Assembly (NCBI GenBank): GCA_035308025.1
Contig: DATGHL010000017.1
Coordinates: 50,494 to 114,493, forward strand
Origin: Candidatus Binataceae bacterium
Lineage (GTDB): Bacteria; Desulfobacterota; Binatia; Binatales; Binataceae
Direction: 5' to 3'
DNA: 64,000 nucleotides
In this document: piece after piece, positions 17,216 through 30,323 of the stretch
Numbering within the stretch: position 1 is the stretch's first letter
Layout of the letters: the number at the start of each line of letters is the position of its first letter
Made by a program: the position numbers and the translations under genes
The notes under the pieces: model-generated
What the model saw: the letters and a program-made list of their open reading frames with translations, nothing else
The model's database searches: none
What the model was told of the DNA's origin: nothing

Positions 17216-19141
17216 ATGCCCGAAGCCTCAGAGAAGCGCGGCGCCAAGCCGCATCGCGACCCCTGGATCATCCGCACCTATGCGGGCTTCGGCGACGCCA
17301 GTCAGGCCAATCAGCGTTTCCTCCGCAATCTGAAGGAGGGGCAGCGCGGGCTCTCGATCGCCTTCGACCTGCCCACGCAGAACGGTTACGACGCCGACGC
17401 CCCGATCGCGGCCGGCGAGGTCGGCAAGGCCGGCGTCTCGATCGCGCATTGGCGCGACATGGAACGGCTCTTCGACGGTATCCCGCTCGATCAGATCAAC
17501 ACCTCAATGACGATCAACTCGACCGCGCCGTTCATCCTCGCGCTTTACCTGGTGGTCGCCGAAAAACACGGCGTGCCCTGGAGCGAGCTGCGCGGCACGA
17601 CTCAGAATGATCTGATGAAGGAGTTCGTCGCACGCGGCACCTCGATCTTCAATCCCGAGGTCTCCTTCAGCCTCTCGACCGAGCTAATCAGTTTCGCGGT
17701 CGCGCGCGTACCCAACTGGAATCCGATCAATTGCTGCGGCTATCACTACATGGAGAGCGGCGCCGGGCCCGTCGAGGAGATCGGCTACGCCTTTGGCAAC
17801 GCCCTGATGATTCTCGACGCCCTGCGCGCGACGCTCGCGCCCGCGGCCTTCGAGCAGACCGTGCGCCGCATTTCGTTTTTCATCAACAGCGGCATCGAGC
17901 TGGTGCCCGAGATTTGCAAAGTCCGCGCGTATTTCAAGTTGTGGCGCGAGCTTTGCCACGACGAGTATGGGATCGCCGACGTCGCCTTTCGCGCCGGATG
18001 CCAGGTGCGCTCGCTCACGCTCACCGAGCAGCAGCCCGAGGTCAACATCATCCGCGTCGCTTACGAGGCGCTGCCGGTGGTGCTGTCGGCCGCGGCTCGC
18101 GTCAATGCCCTGCAATTGCCGGGCTTCCGCGAAGCGCTCGCGCTGCCCGATGAAGCCGAACAGTTGATCGGCCTGCGCACTCAGCAGGTGCTGATGCACG
18201 AAACCGGAATCGGCGGTTATGGCGACATTTTTGCCGGCAGCAAGGTTATCGAAAAGCTCACGGATGAAACCGCGGAGCAGGCGCGGAAAATCGCGCTCGA
18301 CCTGCGGGCGCGCGGTTATGCGCGTGCGATCGCGACGGTGAGCACGCAACTGACTCAGCTTCTGGCGGCGCGGCAGACCCGCCTCGAATCCGGGGAGATC
18401 GTCCAAATCGGCGTCAACGCTTTCACCGGCGAGATCGGCCTGACGCCGCCCTCGACCGCCGCGGATGACCGCGACTACGCCGCCGGCGCGCGCGAGCAGA
18501 TCGCTGCGCTGACGGTGTGGCGCGCAGCGCGTGATCAGCGCGTGGTGGCGGACGCGCGCGAAAAGCTCGAGCGCGCCGTGCGCGGAAACGGCCCGGCGAT
18601 GGAGCCGACGATCGCGCTGGCGCGCGCCGGCGGTACCGTCGGCGAATGGACCAGCACCATCGAGCGCGCGACCAATGGCCGTTATGTTCCGCCGATTCTC
18701 GACCGCGGCGCGACGGTCGGCCAGTTCAAGGTTCCGGTGGTAAATCGCCGCATCCGGATCGCGCTGGGCAAGGCCGGACTCGACGGCCACATCAACGCGG
18801 TCAAGTTGCTGGCTCACGCCTGCATGCAGGCCGGGATGGAGGTGATTCTCGCAGGTTTCAAGCAGACGCCTGCGCAGTTGGTCGAGGCCGCCCTACAGGA
18901 GGACGCCGAGATCCTGGCCATCAGCAGCCTGGCGGGCGCGCACATGGCGATCGCGCGCGAGGCCATCACGTTGTTGGAGAGCAATGGCAGCGGCCACGTC
19001 AAGCTGGTGATTGGCGGAATTGTGCCGGAGCAGGATCGCCAGCGCCTGCTCGACCTCGGGGTCAAGGCCGTCTTCACGCCCAAAGACTCGAACCTCGGCG
19101 CGATCGTGGAAAAGCTCACCGCGCTGAGCGAGCCGGCCTAA
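17216..19141 (+). CDS. B12-dependent acyl-CoA mutase, MeaA/ethylmalonyl-CoA-mutase-like single chain
   Basis: A 641-residue mutase joining a TIM-barrel catalytic domain to a C-terminal cobalamin-binding domain. N-terminal blocks include FDLPTQNGYDAD and GTTQNDLMKE, and CCGYHYMESGAGP holds the expected active-site His. The B12 domain shows D523-x-H525 with Ala528 in place of the usual Gly of DxHxxG, then SSL and VIGG. The length, and NTSMTINSTAPFILALY, are closer to MeaA/ethylmalonyl-CoA mutases than to the roughly 720-residue methylmalonyl-CoA mutases. The substrate is not decided by sequence alone. A GGAGGA Shine-Dalgarno precedes the ATG. Confidence 0.85.
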   Translation: MPEASEKRGAKPHRDPWIIRTYAGFGDASQANQRFLRNLKEGQRGLSIAFDLPTQNGYDADAPIAAGEVGKAGVSIAHWRDMERLFDGIPLDQINTSMTINSTAPFILALYLVVAEKHGVPWSELRGTTQNDLMKEFVARGTSIFNPEVSFSLSTELISFAVARVPNWNPINCCGYHYMESGAGPVEEIGYAFGNALMILDALRATLAPAAFEQTVRRISFFINSGIELVPEICKVRAYFKLWRELCHDEYGIADVAFRAGCQVRSLTLTEQQPEVNIIRVAYEALPVVLSAAARVNALQLPGFREALALPDEAEQLIGLRTQQVLMHETGIGGYGDIFAGSKVIEKLTDETAEQARKIALDLRARGYARAIATVSTQLTQLLAARQTRLESGEIVQIGVNAFTGEIGLTPPSTAADDRDYAAGAREQIAALTVWRAARDQRVVADAREKLERAVRGNGPAMEPTIALARAGGTVGEWTSTIERATNGRYVPPILDRGATVGQFKVPVVNRRIRIALGKAGLDGHINAVKLLAHACMQAGMEVILAGFKQTPAQLVEAALQEDAEILAISSLAGAHMAIAREAITLLESNGSGHVKLVIGGIVPEQDRQRLLDLGVKAVFTPKDSNLGAIVEKLTALSEPA

Positions 19142-19157
19142 CAGGAGATTGACGGAG

Positions 19158-19607
19158 ATGCGCGTTGCACTGATTTCCTTCGCGCTGTCCGCGATGCTGA
19201 TCGCTGGGTCCACAGCGTCGCTGATTGCCGCCGAGCCGCGGCCGTGGCTGTGCCGCGATGTCCCGGTCTTTTCGAGCGCGAAGCCGATCATGTGGCGCGC
19301 CACCTTGCAGGGCGGCGGCCAATGGCTGATGACCTTCATGCACTACGATCCCGCCGGTGGTCACGACGGCTTCACGGTGGTCAGCACGAGTAATGTCAGG
19401 GGCAACGCCGCGGGCGCGCTCAACGCCGGGCAATGGTATGCGGTTGCGCTCTATCGCGCGGGTGATCATTGGATCTGCCCGGGCAACGCGAGCGACGATG
19501 ACGAGCCGCCCGGCGGAGCGATCAGCAGCCTCTGTTACGGCCGCGGCGACGATGGTTGCGATGTGAGCCTGATTGTCCGTCCGGCCGAATCGTCGAATCC
19601 TCATTGA
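19158..19607 (+). CDS. Exported protein of unknown function
   Basis: About 149 residues with a clear signal peptide (MRVALISFALSAMLIAG… to about SLIAA). The mature part is rich in Gly, Trp and Cys, with LCRDVP, WICPGN, SLCYG and GCDVS supplying possible disulfides. The ATG at 19158 is preferred over an upstream TTG because AGGAG lies at a good distance and the signal peptide starts there. It follows the mutase by 16 bases and may be co-transcribed, but no functional link is evident. Confidence 0.6.
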   Translation: MRVALISFALSAMLIAGSTASLIAAEPRPWLCRDVPVFSSAKPIMWRATLQGGGQWLMTFMHYDPAGGHDGFTVVSTSNVRGNAAGALNAGQWYAVALYRAGDHWICPGNASDDDEPPGGAISSLCYGRGDDGCDVSLIVRPAESSNPH

Positions 19608-19644
19608 GCCGGCGGTGGACCACTACGCTGAGAGATCGAGAAAG

Positions 19645-19720
19645 TGGAGGCGGCGAGCGGAATCGAACCGCTGAATCGAGGTTTTGCAGACCTCTCCCTT
19701 AACCACTTGGGTACGCCGCC
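19645..19720 (-). tRNA. tRNA-Cys (GCA)
   Basis: A complete cloverleaf on the minus strand. The acceptor stem is GGCGGCG/CGCCGCC, the D stem is CCC/GGG, the anticodon arm GAGGT-CTGCAAA-ACCTC holds anticodon GCA, and the T arm is AGCGG-TTCGATT-CCGCT. The discriminator is U and CCA is encoded. All stems pair fully. Confidence 0.97.
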
Positions 19721-19896
19721 CTCCGGATAAAAACGCTCCGGTGCGAAGGAGCGAGTCTAGCACACCGCCGAAAGCCGCGAAACCGCCGCAACCTCTGCGC
19801 GGGTGGATTCGCACTCGAATCCGCAAATTCCTGTGCTTTGCAATCGCCCTTCCCTTAGATCACGTTGCTACTTGCAGCAGCGGCAAGCCCCTCAAG

Positions 19897-19930
19897 GTCA
19901 TTCTGAGCGCAACGAGAATCCCGGTCTTCA
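19897..19930 (+). repeat. Dispersed CTGAGC…GAATCCCGG repeat, short copy
   Basis: GTCATTCTGAGCGCAACGAG followed by AATCCCGGTCTTC resembles the longer element at 55269-55340, which shares the GTCA-CTGAGC opening and the AGAATCCCGG-TCTT end. It lies in the spacer between tRNA-Cys and the DUF1329 gene. Confidence 0.45.
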
Positions 19931-19938
19931 CTCCCCAG

Positions 19939-21267
19939 CTAGCGCATTATCAAGTTGAGTCCCGCCGGCTGGCTGTAGCGCCCCAGATCAAAATAGTCTT
20001 TGGGCGCCTGCTCATTGAGATAAAATGGCTCGCCGCCGGAGGGATCAAGAAAGAAAGTCTGATGGCTATTCTGCACATCCCAGAATGCATAGATCATATC
20101 CTCGGAGGTATCGACGATTCCGACATTCGGCACCTCCCGCGGATGAAGAAACATTCCATAAATCCGCCACAGATGCAGATCCTTGTCGTACAGATCCTCC
20201 CACAGCGGCGCGGCCGTCGCCTTGTCCACGTACAGCACGCGCTTGCCGTAGCAGTAGCCTTCCGCGTGGGACGGTAACTTGCTCGCGCTGATAACATCGA
20301 CGTCGCGGACTTGCCATTTCCCCCACGACGGTTTTGGCCAGCCGAGCGGCATATCGAAATCATCGGGAAAATGCGCGGGCGGATTGGCCGGCATCAGCAT
20401 CACGATTTTTTGCGGTCGGAGGTAATCGACCTTCATCTGCGTCAGGTTTGAATCGAAACCCGAGCGATATTCTTCCTGGGTCGAGTCTGTCCCTTGGTTC
20501 GGGGCACAACGCGCCAGCGTCGAGATCGGCTGGTAGCGGCGCAGCGCCGGAAGAAAGATGTAAGAGTCTTCGTCACGCGTCAGGTCTTCGTATGAGATAG
20601 TCAGCGTGGCGGTATAGCGGCTCTGCTCGGGCTCGGTCACCATCAGCCACTGCGAGTAGAATGCATCGCCCGAGCCCGGCGTCTTGGCCGGCACGCCCGG
20701 ATCGGTCAAATAAGCCAATTGCCGATCGACGATGTTAACAAATTTGCAGTTGTTTCCACTCCCATTACTGGTCACACAGCCGGCGCCGTGGGTATCGACG
20801 GCCAGATAGGGCAAATAGCGGTACCAGAGATTAGCCAGAATCTTCCAACCCTTGTGCGGTTCAGCTGCATCGGGAAAGGGCGCGCCGCCCTGATAGCCTT
20901 GAAGCGTGACCCCGCCATCAGGCAACTCAATTAGTTTGACCTGGCCGGCATATTTCTCAGTTGCTTCGACGTAGCCCTTCGGCAACGGATGAATGACCGT
21001 CGGACCGATCTCCATCTGTACATCCGGCGGCATCTTGAGTGAGTATTCCCCGGCAAACAATTTGATCATGCCGTCAGGCATAAAGTCCCGGTACTGATTC
21101 CAATTCTGCGCGGTAATGACGGTCCCAACCGGGATCGAGGAGGTATTCAGAACCGGCGCTACCGCCGCGCCAGCCGGAGTCGGCGCGGGACTGATCGTTT
21201 GGCCCATCGCCGCGCCGACCGGGATAATAAGCATCAGGCCGACTACTAGCGTTTGGATCTTGCTCAT
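19939..21267 (-). CDS. DUF1329 outer-membrane lipoprotein-sorting-like protein
   Basis: A 442-residue exported protein with an N-terminal signal peptide (…VVGLMLIIPVGAAMGQ). The segment GGAPFPDAAEPHKGWKI corresponds to the diagnostic GxPFP block of DUF1329. These proteins have a LolA/LolB-like fold and are often found near oxidative catabolism or transport of hydrophobic compounds. Their function is unproven. It stands alone, divergently oriented from nothing obvious, with uvrA 172 bases upstream in the same direction. Confidence 0.8.
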   Translation of the reverse strand: MSKIQTLVVGLMLIIPVGAAMGQTISPAPTPAGAAVAPVLNTSSIPVGTVITAQNWNQYRDFMPDGMIKLFAGEYSLKMPPDVQMEIGPTVIHPLPKGYVEATEKYAGQVKLIELPDGGVTLQGYQGGAPFPDAAEPHKGWKILANLWYRYLPYLAVDTHGAGCVTSNGSGNNCKFVNIVDRQLAYLTDPGVPAKTPGSGDAFYSQWLMVTEPEQSRYTATLTISYEDLTRDEDSYIFLPALRRYQPISTLARCAPNQGTDSTQEEYRSGFDSNLTQMKVDYLRPQKIVMLMPANPPAHFPDDFDMPLGWPKPSWGKWQVRDVDVISASKLPSHAEGYCYGKRVLYVDKATAAPLWEDLYDKDLHLWRIYGMFLHPREVPNVGIVDTSEDMIYAFWDVQNSHQTFFLDPSGGEPFYLNEQAPKDYFDLGRYSQPAGLNLIMR

Positions 21268-21439
21268 GACAAACCTTTCGGATGATTGGGAGGTGAAAAG
21301 TAAAGTATTCGGACACTACTCGCGTTCAGAGCGCGGAGCGCAGCGACCGGTTCGGTTATTCCGGCGCACCGTACCAGCTTGTACGCCCGTCGGTCAACGA
21401 TTTCGAGATAATCTCGGCAGCCGCGATTGCGCCTGAGCG

Positions 21440-24274
<2,835 letters not shown>

Positions 24275-24293
24275 CTCGGCTTATATGCGCGGT

Positions 24294-25340
24294 TTAGCTG
24301 GCGCGACGCGCCACAGCGTCGCGGGCGGGAGCTATGGAAGTGTTATGCGCCGCGGCATATTCGATTGCCGCGATCATGCTGGTGGCGCTCGCGACGCCAC
24401 GGCCCGCGAGGTCATAAGCCGTGCCGTGGTCGGGCGAGGTGCGAATAAAGGGCAAGCCGAGGGTGATATTCACGGCGCGATCGAACTCCAGCGTCTTAAG
24501 CGCAATCAAGCCCTGGTCGTGATACATCGCGACCGCCCCGTCGAAGCCGAAACGATCGTCATGCCGCACGAAGGCCGTATCCGGCGCCAGCGGGCCGAAG
24601 GCCTCGAATCCGGCGCGCTGCGCACGCCGAATCGCCGGACCGATGCAGCGCAGCTCCTCGTCGCCGAACAGCCCGCCCTCGCCGGCGTGTGGATTAAGTC
24701 CGAGCACCGCGATCCGCGGCCGCGCTACGCCCAGCTCGCGCTCGAGATGCTCGCTCAGCAGCCGAATCGAATCGAACACGCCTTCGCGTGTGAGCGCTTT
24801 TGGCACCTGGGCCAACCCGATGTGTACGGTCGCAAGCACCAGCCGCAGCCGCGTGCCGGCGAACATCATGCGCCACAACCGCACGCCGCAGAGCTCGGCG
24901 AGCAGTTCCGAGTGGCCGGGGTATTGATGGCCCGCGCGATTCATCCACTGCTTATTGATCGGCGCGGTAACCAGCGCGTCGGCTTCACCGGCGAGCGCCA
25001 TGCGGCAGCCTTCCAGAATATAACCATGCGCGGCGTTGGCGCCCTCGACTCCCGGATGGCCGGGCCTCATCGCGCGCGCCCCGAGCCGCCCGACGTTCAG
25101 CACGGCGAGACCATCGCGCAGGCGCGGCCGCGATGCGCCACGCCGCCACTCCGAGGGGGCCGGCAGCCGCAGCCGTGCTGCTGCGCTGCGCATCGCCACG
25201 AGATCCCCGATCGCGAGGATCGCCGGAGCGCTCCGCTTGCGCGCGAGTGCAGCGGCGGCCTTCAGAATTACTTCGGCACCGATACCGGCGGGATCGCCCA
25301 TGCTCACCGCAACTAAGGGTGGTCTTGATCTCGCCATCAT
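24294..25340 (-). CDS. pdxA: 4-hydroxythreonine-4-phosphate dehydrogenase
   Basis: Metal- and NAD-dependent enzyme of DXP-dependent pyridoxal phosphate synthesis. The 348 residues open with [16 protein letters not shown]. They include [12 protein letters not shown] and [14 protein letters not shown], which supply substrate and metal contacts, and [16 protein letters not shown] near the end. The gene lies directly downstream of a SurA-like gene, the same neighbour order as surA-pdxA in enterobacteria. PLP is needed by hemL in this window. Confidence 0.95.
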   Translation of the reverse strand: MMARSRPPLVAVSMGDPAGIGAEVILKAAAALARKRSAPAILAIGDLVAMRSAAARLRLPAPSEWRRGASRPRLRDGLAVLNVGRLGARAMRPGHPGVEGANAAHGYILEGCRMALAGEADALVTAPINKQWMNRAGHQYPGHSELLAELCGVRLWRMMFAGTRLRLVLATVHIGLAQVPKALTREGVFDSIRLLSEHLERELGVARPRIAVLGLNPHAGEGGLFGDEELRCIGPAIRRAQRAGFEAFGPLAPDTAFVRHDDRFGFDGAVAMYHDQGLIALKTLEFDRAVNITLGLPFIRTSPDHGTAYDLAGRGVASATSMIAAIEYAAAHNTSIAPARDAVARRAS

Positions 25341-25425
25341 TTATAGATGAGAGAGAGCGCAATCAGTTTCAGATCAACCAAGTCTATTCTAAATCCCCGC
25401 TCGGGTCTTGGAGCGGTTTGCCCGG

Positions 25426-26574
25426 TTACTGCGTCGTCTCGACGTAGTGTTCTTTTACCAGATCCTGATCGACCCACTTGTCGAAGTATTCCTTCGATTG
25501 CTCACCCTGGAGCTTCTCGCGGATCTGATTCTTGACCTCGGCCAGCGGCACTGTTCCGGGAACCTGATGGGCTTCGACCTTGACGATGTGAAACCCATGC
25601 TTGGTGCGGATTACTTTCGAGATGTCGCCAATCTTGACGTCCTTGATGCCGGCGGCAATGTCGTCGTTAAGGTCGGTCGCGCTGAAGACCCCGAGTTCGC
25701 CGCCCTTGCTCTTTGAGTCGTCGTCGGAGAACTGGCGCGCGAGCCCGGCAAAGTCGCCGCTTTTGACCGCTTGGCTGCGAACGTCTTCGGCCTTGCGTTG
25801 CGCGGCGGCAACTTGCTCCGGCGTGGCGTCGCTGGGCACCATGATCAGAATCTGCGCGAGCCGGTATTTTTCTTCGGTCACCGAGAACTCGTCGGGATGA
25901 TCCTTATAATACGCGTCGATTTCGGAGTCGGGGATTACGGTTTTGTCGCGAACTTCGTGCTGGAACATCGTCATCGCCTGAACCTGCTTGCGGATGTTCG
26001 CGCGAAAGGTCGCGTAGCTTACGCCCTGCGACTGCAGTTGGGCGCGCAGTTGATCCTCGCTCATGTGGTTGCGCTGTTCGATCCCCTCGATAAAGCGATC
26101 AACGTCGCCGTCGTCCACTTTGTCGGCGTACTTCTGTGCTTCAGCCTGGATTAGTTGCTGGGTGATGATGGCCTTGAGCTTGGCGCTGGGCTCGTCCGGC
26201 ACCGCGTCCGCGGCGGCGGACTGACCGGACTGATCCCCGGGCTTGCCCGCTTTGAAGTTATCGACGTCGTGGGAAGTGATCGGATCTCCGTCGACGTTGG
26301 CAACGACGCTATCCACCATCTCCCCGCTCAATGGCGCCTGCGGTCGTGGCGTATAGTCCGCCGCGTCGGTGGGCAGCGTACCTAGCGTCGTCGGGGCCGT
26401 GGCCGATGCGGCATTTTTGGAGCCACTCGAGAAAAGCCCAGTCGGCAGATGAAGACCCGCGCTCGAACAGCCCCCGCCGCTCAGTGCGAGTATCAGCCCA
26501 CCGCCCCAGGCCGCGGCGCGGAGCGTCAGCGCGGGGTCGAACAAGGATTTGACCGTCTTAGCTTGCACTTTCAC
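25426..26574 (-). CDS. SurA-like periplasmic peptidyl-prolyl isomerase (parvulin)
   Basis: A 382-residue exported chaperone. A hydrophobic N-terminal segment ends at C36 (ALSGGGC), a weak lipobox, so it may be a lipoprotein. A SurA_N-like helical region follows (about 85-215), then one parvulin domain with YRLAQILIMV, FSDDDSKSKGGELG and KHGFHIVKVE. It would help fold outer-membrane proteins. It starts 12 bases after the mfd stop and precedes pdxA, echoing the surA-pdxA order. Only one parvulin domain is present, so it is closer to PrsA/PpiD-like relatives than to two-domain SurA. Confidence 0.85.
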   Translation of the reverse strand: MKVQAKTVKSLFDPALTLRAAAWGGGLILALSGGGCSSAGLHLPTGLFSSGSKNAASATAPTTLGTLPTDAADYTPRPQAPLSGEMVDSVVANVDGDPITSHDVDNFKAGKPGDQSGQSAAADAVPDEPSAKLKAIITQQLIQAEAQKYADKVDDGDVDRFIEGIEQRNHMSEDQLRAQLQSQGVSYATFRANIRKQVQAMTMFQHEVRDKTVIPDSEIDAYYKDHPDEFSVTEEKYRLAQILIMVPSDATPEQVAAAQRKAEDVRSQAVKSGDFAGLARQFSDDDSKSKGGELGVFSATDLNDDIAAGIKDVKIGDISKVIRTKHGFHIVKVEAHQVPGTVPLAEVKNQIREKLQGEQSKEYFDKWVDQDLVKEHYVETTQ

Positions 26575-26586
26575 CGCGGGATTTCG

Positions 26587-29500
26587 TCAATTGGCGAGCG
26601 GCGCGGCGTCTGCCGATCGCCGCTCCAACTTTTCACAGGCCGCCAGCACCTGCAAGACGGCATCGATTTGCGCAAAAATCTGTTCATATTCGCCGAGCAT
26701 AATGCGCACGATCACTTGATAGGCCGGGGTCAGGCGCATCGTCGCGCGATTGGCGTGGGCCAGTGCGACCAGCTTTTCCGTCTCGAGCGGGGCGTCGGGG
26801 TGGAACTTGATTTCGAGCTGATCGCCCTTGAGCAGAGCGCTCAAGATCATCAGGTCGCGCATCTGACGCCGCAGGTTCATCGCGGCGATGAGATTTTCGA
26901 CCAGTGTCGGCACCGGGCCATAACGATCGCGCATCTCGTCGCGCAGTTCGTCCATCTCGGCCGCGCCGCCGGCGCGCGCGGCGCGGCGATAGAGCACCAG
27001 CCGTTCGTTCTCGTCCGGCACGAAGCTATCGGGTACGTACGCGGGAATGCCCAGCCGCAGCTCCGGCTCGAAGTCCGGGCGGATCGGCTCGCCACGCAGC
27101 TCGTGGATCGCCTGCTCCATCATCTCGGCGTAAAGCTCGAAGCCCACCGCGGTGATCTCACCGGATTGCTCTTTGCCGAGCAGGTTGCCTGCGCCGCGAT
27201 GCTCGAGGTCGCGCATCGAGAGCTTGAAGCCGGTGCCCGCTTCGGCCTCGACCAGCTCGCGCAACGCGTCGATCCGGCGCTTGGCCTCGCGCGTGATAAT
27301 GTGTTCGCCGGGAATCAGCAGGTAGGCATAGGCCTTGCGCTTCGAGCGCCCGACGCGGCCGCGCAACTGATAAAGCTGCGCCAGGCCGAAATGATCGGCG
27401 CGATTGATGATCATCGAGTTAGCGTTGGGAATGTCGAGTCCCGACTCGATGATCGCGGTGCAGACCAGCACGTTGATGCGATCCTCGATGAACTCGCGCA
27501 TCACTTCCTCGAGCGCGTGCTCCTTCATCTGGCCGTGCGCGATGGCGATTTTGGCCTCGGGCACGAGAGCGCGTAGATGGCGCGCCATATAGTCGATATT
27601 TTCGACGCGGTTGTGCACGAAGAACACCTGGCCGCCGCGATTCAGCTCGCGGATGATGACGTCGCGAATCAGGGCGTCGTCGAAGTGGGCGACGAAGGTG
27701 CGAATCGCCTGGCGATCGGGCGGCGGGGTCTGAATCACCGAGAGGTCGCGTATCCCGAGCATCGCCATGTGTAGCGTGCGCGGAATCGGCGTCGCCGTCA
27801 GGGTGAGCACCTCGACCAGTTTGCGCAGGCGCTTGATGCGCTCCTTGTCGGCGACGCCGAAGCGATGCTCCTCGTCGATAATCAACAGTCCCAGCTTGGG
27901 AAATTCGACATCGGCCTGAAGCAGGCGATGGGTTCCGATGACGATATCGACGAGGCCCTTGCGCAGCTCCTCGATGACGCGGCGATTCTCCTTCAGCGAG
28001 CGGAAGCGCGAGACCATCTCGATCCGCACCGGATAGTCCTTGAAGCGGTTGCGGAAGTTGTTCCAATGCTGTTCGGCGAGCACGGTCGTCGGGGTTAACA
28101 CCGCGACCTGCCGCCCGTCCATCGCACAGATAAACGCGGCGCGGAGCGCGACTTCCGTCTTGCCGAAGCCGGCGTCGCCGCAGATCAGGCGGTCCATCGG
28201 CTTGGGCCGCGCCATGTCGCGAATGACCTCGTCGATTGCGGCCTGCTGATCCGGGGTCTCCTCGAACTCGAAGCGCTCGGCGAAATCTTCGTAGTCGCGC
28301 CCCGGATGGAGAAAGGCATGGCCGTCGATGGCCTCGCGCGCGGCATAAATGTCGATCAGGTCGGAGGCCATCGCGAGCACGGCCTCGCGCGTGCGCTTTT
28401 TGACCCGATCCCACGAACCGCTGCCGAGCCGATCGAGCTTGGCCTCGGCGCCTTCGCCGCCGACGTAACGCTGCACCAGATTGATGCGCTCGACCGGGAC
28501 GTACATGGTGTCGCTGCCGGCATACTCGAGGTTAAGAAAGTCGCCTTCGAGATCCGCCACCTTCATGTGTTTGAGCCCGCGATACTTGCCGATGCCGTGC
28601 TCGATATGGACGACCAGATCGTCGGGCCGGAGCTCCTCGAGATTGAGAAACGCGCCCTTGCCGCTGCTCTTGCGCGTCCGCCGCCGCGCCCGCGGCTCGC
28701 CGAAGAGATCCTCTTCGCTGTAGATGTACAAGCCGTCATGCTGCAAGACGGCGCCCGCGGCGATCTCGCCCTCCATGATGACCGGGCGGAAGTCAGGCCA
28801 TTCGAGCAGTTGCGCGAAGCTCGGGCATTCCTGGTTAATTTCGAGGTCGTAGGCTTCGAGATGACGGCGCAACCGCGCCGCCTGATTGGCGCCCTCGACC
28901 ACCATCAGGGCGCGTCCCTGCGAGCGCCGAATCTCCTTGAGCTCGACCGCCAGCGGCTCGAAGGAAGGCGCCGCGCGCGCGCCGGTCAGCTCGACCGCGC
29001 CCAGGCGCAGGCTCGGCTGCGATTTGATCTCGATGGGCAGCGCCCAGCCTTCGCGCGGCGCGGCGACCGTGATGAGCGATCCGGCCTCGACCGCGGTCAT
29101 GGCGGAGAGCGCGCGCTCGAGCTCGTCGAGGCGCAGATACAGGGTCTCGGCAGCTGGAAAAAAGACTGGCTTGGCCTGCGCCGCCGCGGCCTCCGCTTCG
29201 ATCCGTTCGGCCAGCCGCTCGGCCTCGGCGAGGATGCGGCCGGGTTCAAGCATCCACGCCACCGTCTGCTCCGGGATGTAATCGAAAATCGATTGCAGCC
29301 CGCTGTCGTAGAGAAAAGGCGTCAGCAGTTCGACCCCGGGAAAAAGCAGGCCGTTCTCGAGCGTTTCGAGCAGCTCGCCGGTCTCCTTGCGCACCATCCC
29401 GATCTCCGCGCAGCGGATCGCGACACGATCGCTTAGTTGCTTTTCGCGCAAGGCGGCCGCTGGAACGTAGCGCGTGCGAATGATCGTCGCTTCTTCGACC

Positions 29501-30162
29501 TCGCCTAGCGAGCGCTGGCTCGCCGCGTCGAAGTGACGAATCGAGGTTACCTGATCCTCTTCCAGCTCGAAGCGCACGGGATTGTGATGAAGCGGCGAAA
29601 AAACGTCGACGATGCCGCCGCGCACGCTGAAATCACCCGGCTCCTCGGTTTGCGGCACGCGCTGATAGCCCATGCCGCCGAGCGCATCGACGAGCGCGTC
29701 AAGATCGAGCCGATCGGCGAAAGTAATGCGAAACACCGATTGCTCGAAGGCCGCCCGCGGAATCGTTCGCATCATCAGGGCTTCGATCGAAGTCACGATC
29801 GTGGGTTCCGGCGTGCGGGTCAAAGCGTAGAGGGCCGCGAGCTGCGCGGCCTGGAGATCAGATGGGGGTGAGACCTGAGCGAACGGACGCAACTCCCAGG
29901 TGGGCAAGAGATGGAGGCGGCTAGTGGCGGCGTCGGCGGCGGGCGGCTGATCGAGAAAGAAAGCGAGATCACCCGCCAAGGCCTCGGCCTGCGCCGCGAG
30001 CGGAGCGATCACGACCAGCGGCCGATTCAAGGTCAGCGCGACCTCGCGGATCATCAAGGCGTTGGCGGCGCCCTTGAGTCCCATCACGGGAAAGCGCCTC
30101 TCAGCGCTGCGCTCGATGCGCGCCTTAAGCTCGCTCGCCGCTTCCTTCAGGCTTCTTTCCAC
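26587..30162 (-). CDS. mfd: Transcription-repair coupling factor
   Basis: DNA translocase that removes RNA polymerase stalled at lesions and recruits UvrA. The 1191 residues include the N-terminal UvrB-like part and the RNA polymerase interaction domain (about 505-575, DLVVHIEHGIGKYRGL). The RecG-like motor has Walker A GDAGFGKTE (about 665) and DEEH (about 761), and a C-terminal TRCF domain is present. A GTG at 30162 is the best start. Length is normal. It heads the repair/chaperone unit that ends in uvrA. Confidence 0.98.
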   Translation of the reverse strand: MERSLKEAASELKARIERSAERRFPVMGLKGAANALMIREVALTLNRPLVVIAPLAAQAEALAGDLAFFLDQPPAADAATSRLHLLPTWELRPFAQVSPPSDLQAAQLAALYALTRTPEPTIVTSIEALMMRTIPRAAFEQSVFRITFADRLDLDALVDALGGMGYQRVPQTEEPGDFSVRGGIVDVFSPLHHNPVRFELEEDQVTSIRHFDAASQRSLGEVEEATIIRTRYVPAAALREKQLSDRVAIRCAEIGMVRKETGELLETLENGLLFPGVELLTPFLYDSGLQSIFDYIPEQTVAWMLEPGRILAEAERLAERIEAEAAAAQAKPVFFPAAETLYLRLDELERALSAMTAVEAGSLITVAAPREGWALPIEIKSQPSLRLGAVELTGARAAPSFEPLAVELKEIRRSQGRALMVVEGANQAARLRRHLEAYDLEINQECPSFAQLLEWPDFRPVIMEGEIAAGAVLQHDGLYIYSEEDLFGEPRARRRTRKSSGKGAFLNLEELRPDDLVVHIEHGIGKYRGLKHMKVADLEGDFLNLEYAGSDTMYVPVERINLVQRYVGGEGAEAKLDRLGSGSWDRVKKRTREAVLAMASDLIDIYAAREAIDGHAFLHPGRDYEDFAERFEFEETPDQQAAIDEVIRDMARPKPMDRLICGDAGFGKTEVALRAAFICAMDGRQVAVLTPTTVLAEQHWNNFRNRFKDYPVRIEMVSRFRSLKENRRVIEELRKGLVDIVIGTHRLLQADVEFPKLGLLIIDEEHRFGVADKERIKRLRKLVEVLTLTATPIPRTLHMAMLGIRDLSVIQTPPPDRQAIRTFVAHFDDALIRDVIIRELNRGGQVFFVHNRVENIDYMARHLRALVPEAKIAIAHGQMKEHALEEVMREFIEDRINVLVCTAIIESGLDIPNANSMIINRADHFGLAQLYQLRGRVGRSKRKAYAYLLIPGEHIITREAKRRIDALRELVEAEAGTGFKLSMRDLEHRGAGNLLGKEQSGEITAVGFELYAEMMEQAIHELRGEPIRPDFEPELRLGIPAYVPDSFVPDENERLVLYRRAARAGGAAEMDELRDEMRDRYGPVPTLVENLIAAMNLRRQMRDLMILSALLKGDQLEIKFHPDAPLETEKLVALAHANRATMRLTPAYQVIVRIMLGEYEQIFAQIDAVLQVLAACEKLERRSADAAPLAN

Positions 30163-30323
30163 GAACCTCTATAAAAGGGCGTATATAATAAGGACGCACG
30201 AATACATCGGCACGCCGTGCGACCCGACGCGGGCGACCCGCGAAGGATTTCGATAACCTGCCGATGACCCAGCGATTATAGCAGACGTGACACCGGTGAT
30301 TCGCGATCGCGAATATCCGCGGA

